Part shown: piece after piece, positions 55,001 through 64,000 of the stretch
Layout of the letters: each line of letters starts with the position of its first letter
Position numbering within the stretch: position 1 is the first letter of the stretch
NCBI GenBank assembly: GCA_004026145.2
Contig: CP034996.1
Span: 13,017,641-13,081,640, forward strand
Direction of reading: 5' to 3'
Origin: Takifugu bimaculatus
Lineage: Eukaryota; Chordata; Actinopteri; Tetraodontiformes; Tetraodontidae
Length of the DNA stretch: 64,000 nt
Translations under genes and position numbers: made by a program
The notes under the pieces: model-generated
Database searches by the model: none
Told to the model about the DNA's origin: nothing
What the model saw: only the letters and a program-made list of their open reading frames with translations

Positions 55001-56178
55001 GACTAAGAAACACAAAAATGATCCATTCCTACAAAAATGGAAGGCGCAGAGCACCAGTAATGACCGTCCACCTAAAGTGACAGAGAGAGAATTAATCAGA
55101 GAAGGGTGCCTGTGGAGGAGCCGCGGAGATCAACACAGCAACTGTAAGTCATGGGCAAAATGGCTTTTATGGAAGAGCTGCAAGAAGAAAAGCACCATGT
55201 AGCTGAAGCTGAACACACCTTCCAGCATCGTTGGGGGGTGTCCTTTCATCAGCAGGGGGCAGAGGCGCTGCTCAGAGTTGGTGGGAAGAGGGATGGAGCT
55301 AAATTCAGGGCAGTCCCTGGATGGAGGTTCCATCCTGCTCTAAACATAGAGCCAGAGTTACAAAGGGACGCTTTACTTTAAAGCATTTTCATACGATAGA
55401 ACGACCCAGGCAAAGTCCAGACCTGCAGCTATTAAGAATCTGCAGCAAGGCGTGAAAATTACTTCAAGGATTCCATCTGGTCCGACTGACCCGGAGCTAA
55501 TTTACGCAGAAAAATGGGCAACAAGTCTCTCGATGTTCAAAGAGATGTTTGTAAAAATGCTGAGCGTCCCGTATCATCACAGGAAACCTGCCGCAACATC
55601 TGGGAAGGTTCAAGGTGCATGAATACATTTACAAGGCGAATGACCCCCCCCCTTCCCCCTTCCGGGGTTTAGACAACAATCTCTAACCCAAACCCAGTAT
55701 AACAAGAAAAAGCACTACATCTGGGTATCAGAGACCTTGTGGCACTCCTTAAGATTCCTTATCAGTTGCTGTAGCTTAGTCACATGCAGAAAGTAACCTG
55801 CTGCTTATCTGTGTAGCTATTAACAAACCTGCCGCAGCATATGAAAGTCCACCGGCGCTCTCCCGTGTCAGATAGTAAAGATTTTCTCACTGTACTTTGT
55901 ATAGAAGTTAACATTAGCTCTTGGCTAAACCCTCCATTTATTGTTCAAAAGAGCACAATGGGTCTTCTAACATGATATGGAATATAATTCCCTGTATTTG
56001 CTCTCGTTAGGATGGTAAAATGTATGTTTATGAGCCACACTGACCTCTTAAATATGAGGGGGAAAAAAAGCGGTTTTGGGTTAGTTACAGAATAACAGCA
56101 TTACCTTTGGAAAGTGCACGTGTAGTTAGCCGGGGAGTCGCTTTGGTCATTAACGTTGCTCATGTCTCTTTCTTCCAG
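49012..56178 (+). other. Probable first intron or upstream region of npas2
   Basis: No coding exon is supported in these 7 kb. The stretch carries an inverted pair of AGGTCA-type half-sites (50891-50919), a strong CTCF-like motif (55249-55262) and a CACGTG E-box at 56117-56122, about 57 bp before the first coding exon. Short poly-G and poly-C tracts occur at about 53.37, 54.10 and 55.65 kb. Confidence 0.45.
55249..55262 (+). promoter_or_regulatory. CTCF-like motif upstream of npas2 coding exons
   Basis: The bases TCAGCAGGGGGCAG match the CTCF core CCASYAGRKGGCRS except for the first position. Confidence 0.5.
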
Positions 56179-56191
56179 CACCAACAGCTGC

Positions 56192-63300
<7,109 letters not shown>

Positions 63301-64000
63301 GTTAGACCAGTAAAACCAAGTAGCTAAATCTGACCTACAGGTTCCTTTCAGTAATTATGATGTCATCAAAATAGTGGATTTATTTCACTAATTCCTGTCA
63401 AAAAGAGAGACTCATGGATGCTTTTACACACAGGCTAGTGTTACCTATATAGCTTACAGCAAACGAAAACCCAGCATTTGGCGTCTCAGAAGACTTGAAT
63501 ATCACAAAGAAATCTAAAAGGCACCAGATCCTGCTGGAAAATGAAATCAGCTGGTTAACAGAAGGGAGGTCTCTAAAATGGGCTGGCAAACAGCTGCGCT
63601 GACCTCGGACCTGATAAAACGCCGTGCACCAACACCAGCAGGTGACAGGGTTCCCAACACCATCACTGCCTGGGAACCCCTGACTTTCCACGAGTGTGCT
63701 CGGATACAGCCCCCTGACGACAGCCGGCCTTTTTAGCAGTGACCTTTTGTGTCTTGCCCTCCTCGTGCACGGTGTCAGTGATCGTCTCCTGGACAACTGT
63801 CCAGTCAGCAGTTCTCCTCGTGACCCATATGTAGTCCAGTCCACCAGAAACACTAATATGATTGGTGGACTAGATCGTGACACCAGTATTGAACTTTTCC
63901 AAAATATTCATGTTTTCGGAGACATTCAATTATAGGTTTTCATTTGCTGTAAAACATAATCATCAATAGTTAAAGAATGACAATATTCCTATTTATTGAG
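63301..64000 (+). other. npas2 intron at the right edge
   Basis: The exon ends at 63300 before a GTTAGA donor. The remaining 700 bases show no convincing further npas2 exon; the rest of the activation domain must lie to the right of the window. Confidence 0.6.

Noticed and set aside
36200..56178. Search for CRISPR arrays, prokaryotic genes or transposon ends in the gap
   Set aside because: No regularly spaced repeats, terminal inverted repeats, reverse transcriptase or transposase motifs were seen.

Overview
The window is vertebrate nuclear DNA, most likely from a percomorph-type teleost fish. All seven protein genes are animal genes. Six are split by short GT-AG introns, mostly 70-600 bp, and the spacing is tight except for one gap of about 20 kb. 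Exons were found by reading splice sites, codon phase and recalled vertebrate protein families; no database search was possible, so the species is not fixed.

Layout, left to right. 605-3781 (+): 3' part of a plastin/fimbrin gene (pls3-like); the EF-hand exons lie off the left edge. 5947-9810 (+): cnga2-type cyclic-nucleotide-gated channel, six coding exons. 11132-13020 (-): RagA/RagB GTPase, nine exons. 14995-16745 (-): ESCRT-III subunit chmp1b, eight exons. 19429-21735 (+): single-exon TENT5/FAM46 poly(A) polymerase, tent5d-like, 768 aa. 25263-36037 (-): complete brwd3, 40 coding exons whose lengths sum to 5,343 nt (1,780 aa). 56192-63300 (+): 5' part of the circadian factor npas2, 16 coding exons, running off the right edge. 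Between brwd3 and npas2 lie 20 kb without convincing coding sequence but with two GC-rich, promoter-like islands.

There is no operon logic, but the context is informative. tent5d and brwd3 are convergent neighbours, as I recall TENT5D and BRWD3 being on human Xq21.1, and pls3, cnga2 and ragB also have human X homologues, so this looks like a teleost piece of the ancestral X-related block. ragA/B and chmp1b act on the lysosome or endosome, lie side by side, and both have CACGTG boxes upstream.

The most useful observations are: three single-base frame breaks confined to pls3, cnga2 and chmp1b; an insert of about 350 residues in the TENT5 protein; a perfect RORE in the island that I take to be the npas2 promoter; a two-residue longer bHLH loop and a pure 22-CAG glutamine tract in npas2; several CTCF-like motifs near gene boundaries; and a perfect 12-bp stem-loop in the probable brwd3 3' UTR. 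I saw no tRNA, rRNA, CRISPR array, viral gene or recognisable transposon, and no clearly unprecedented system.
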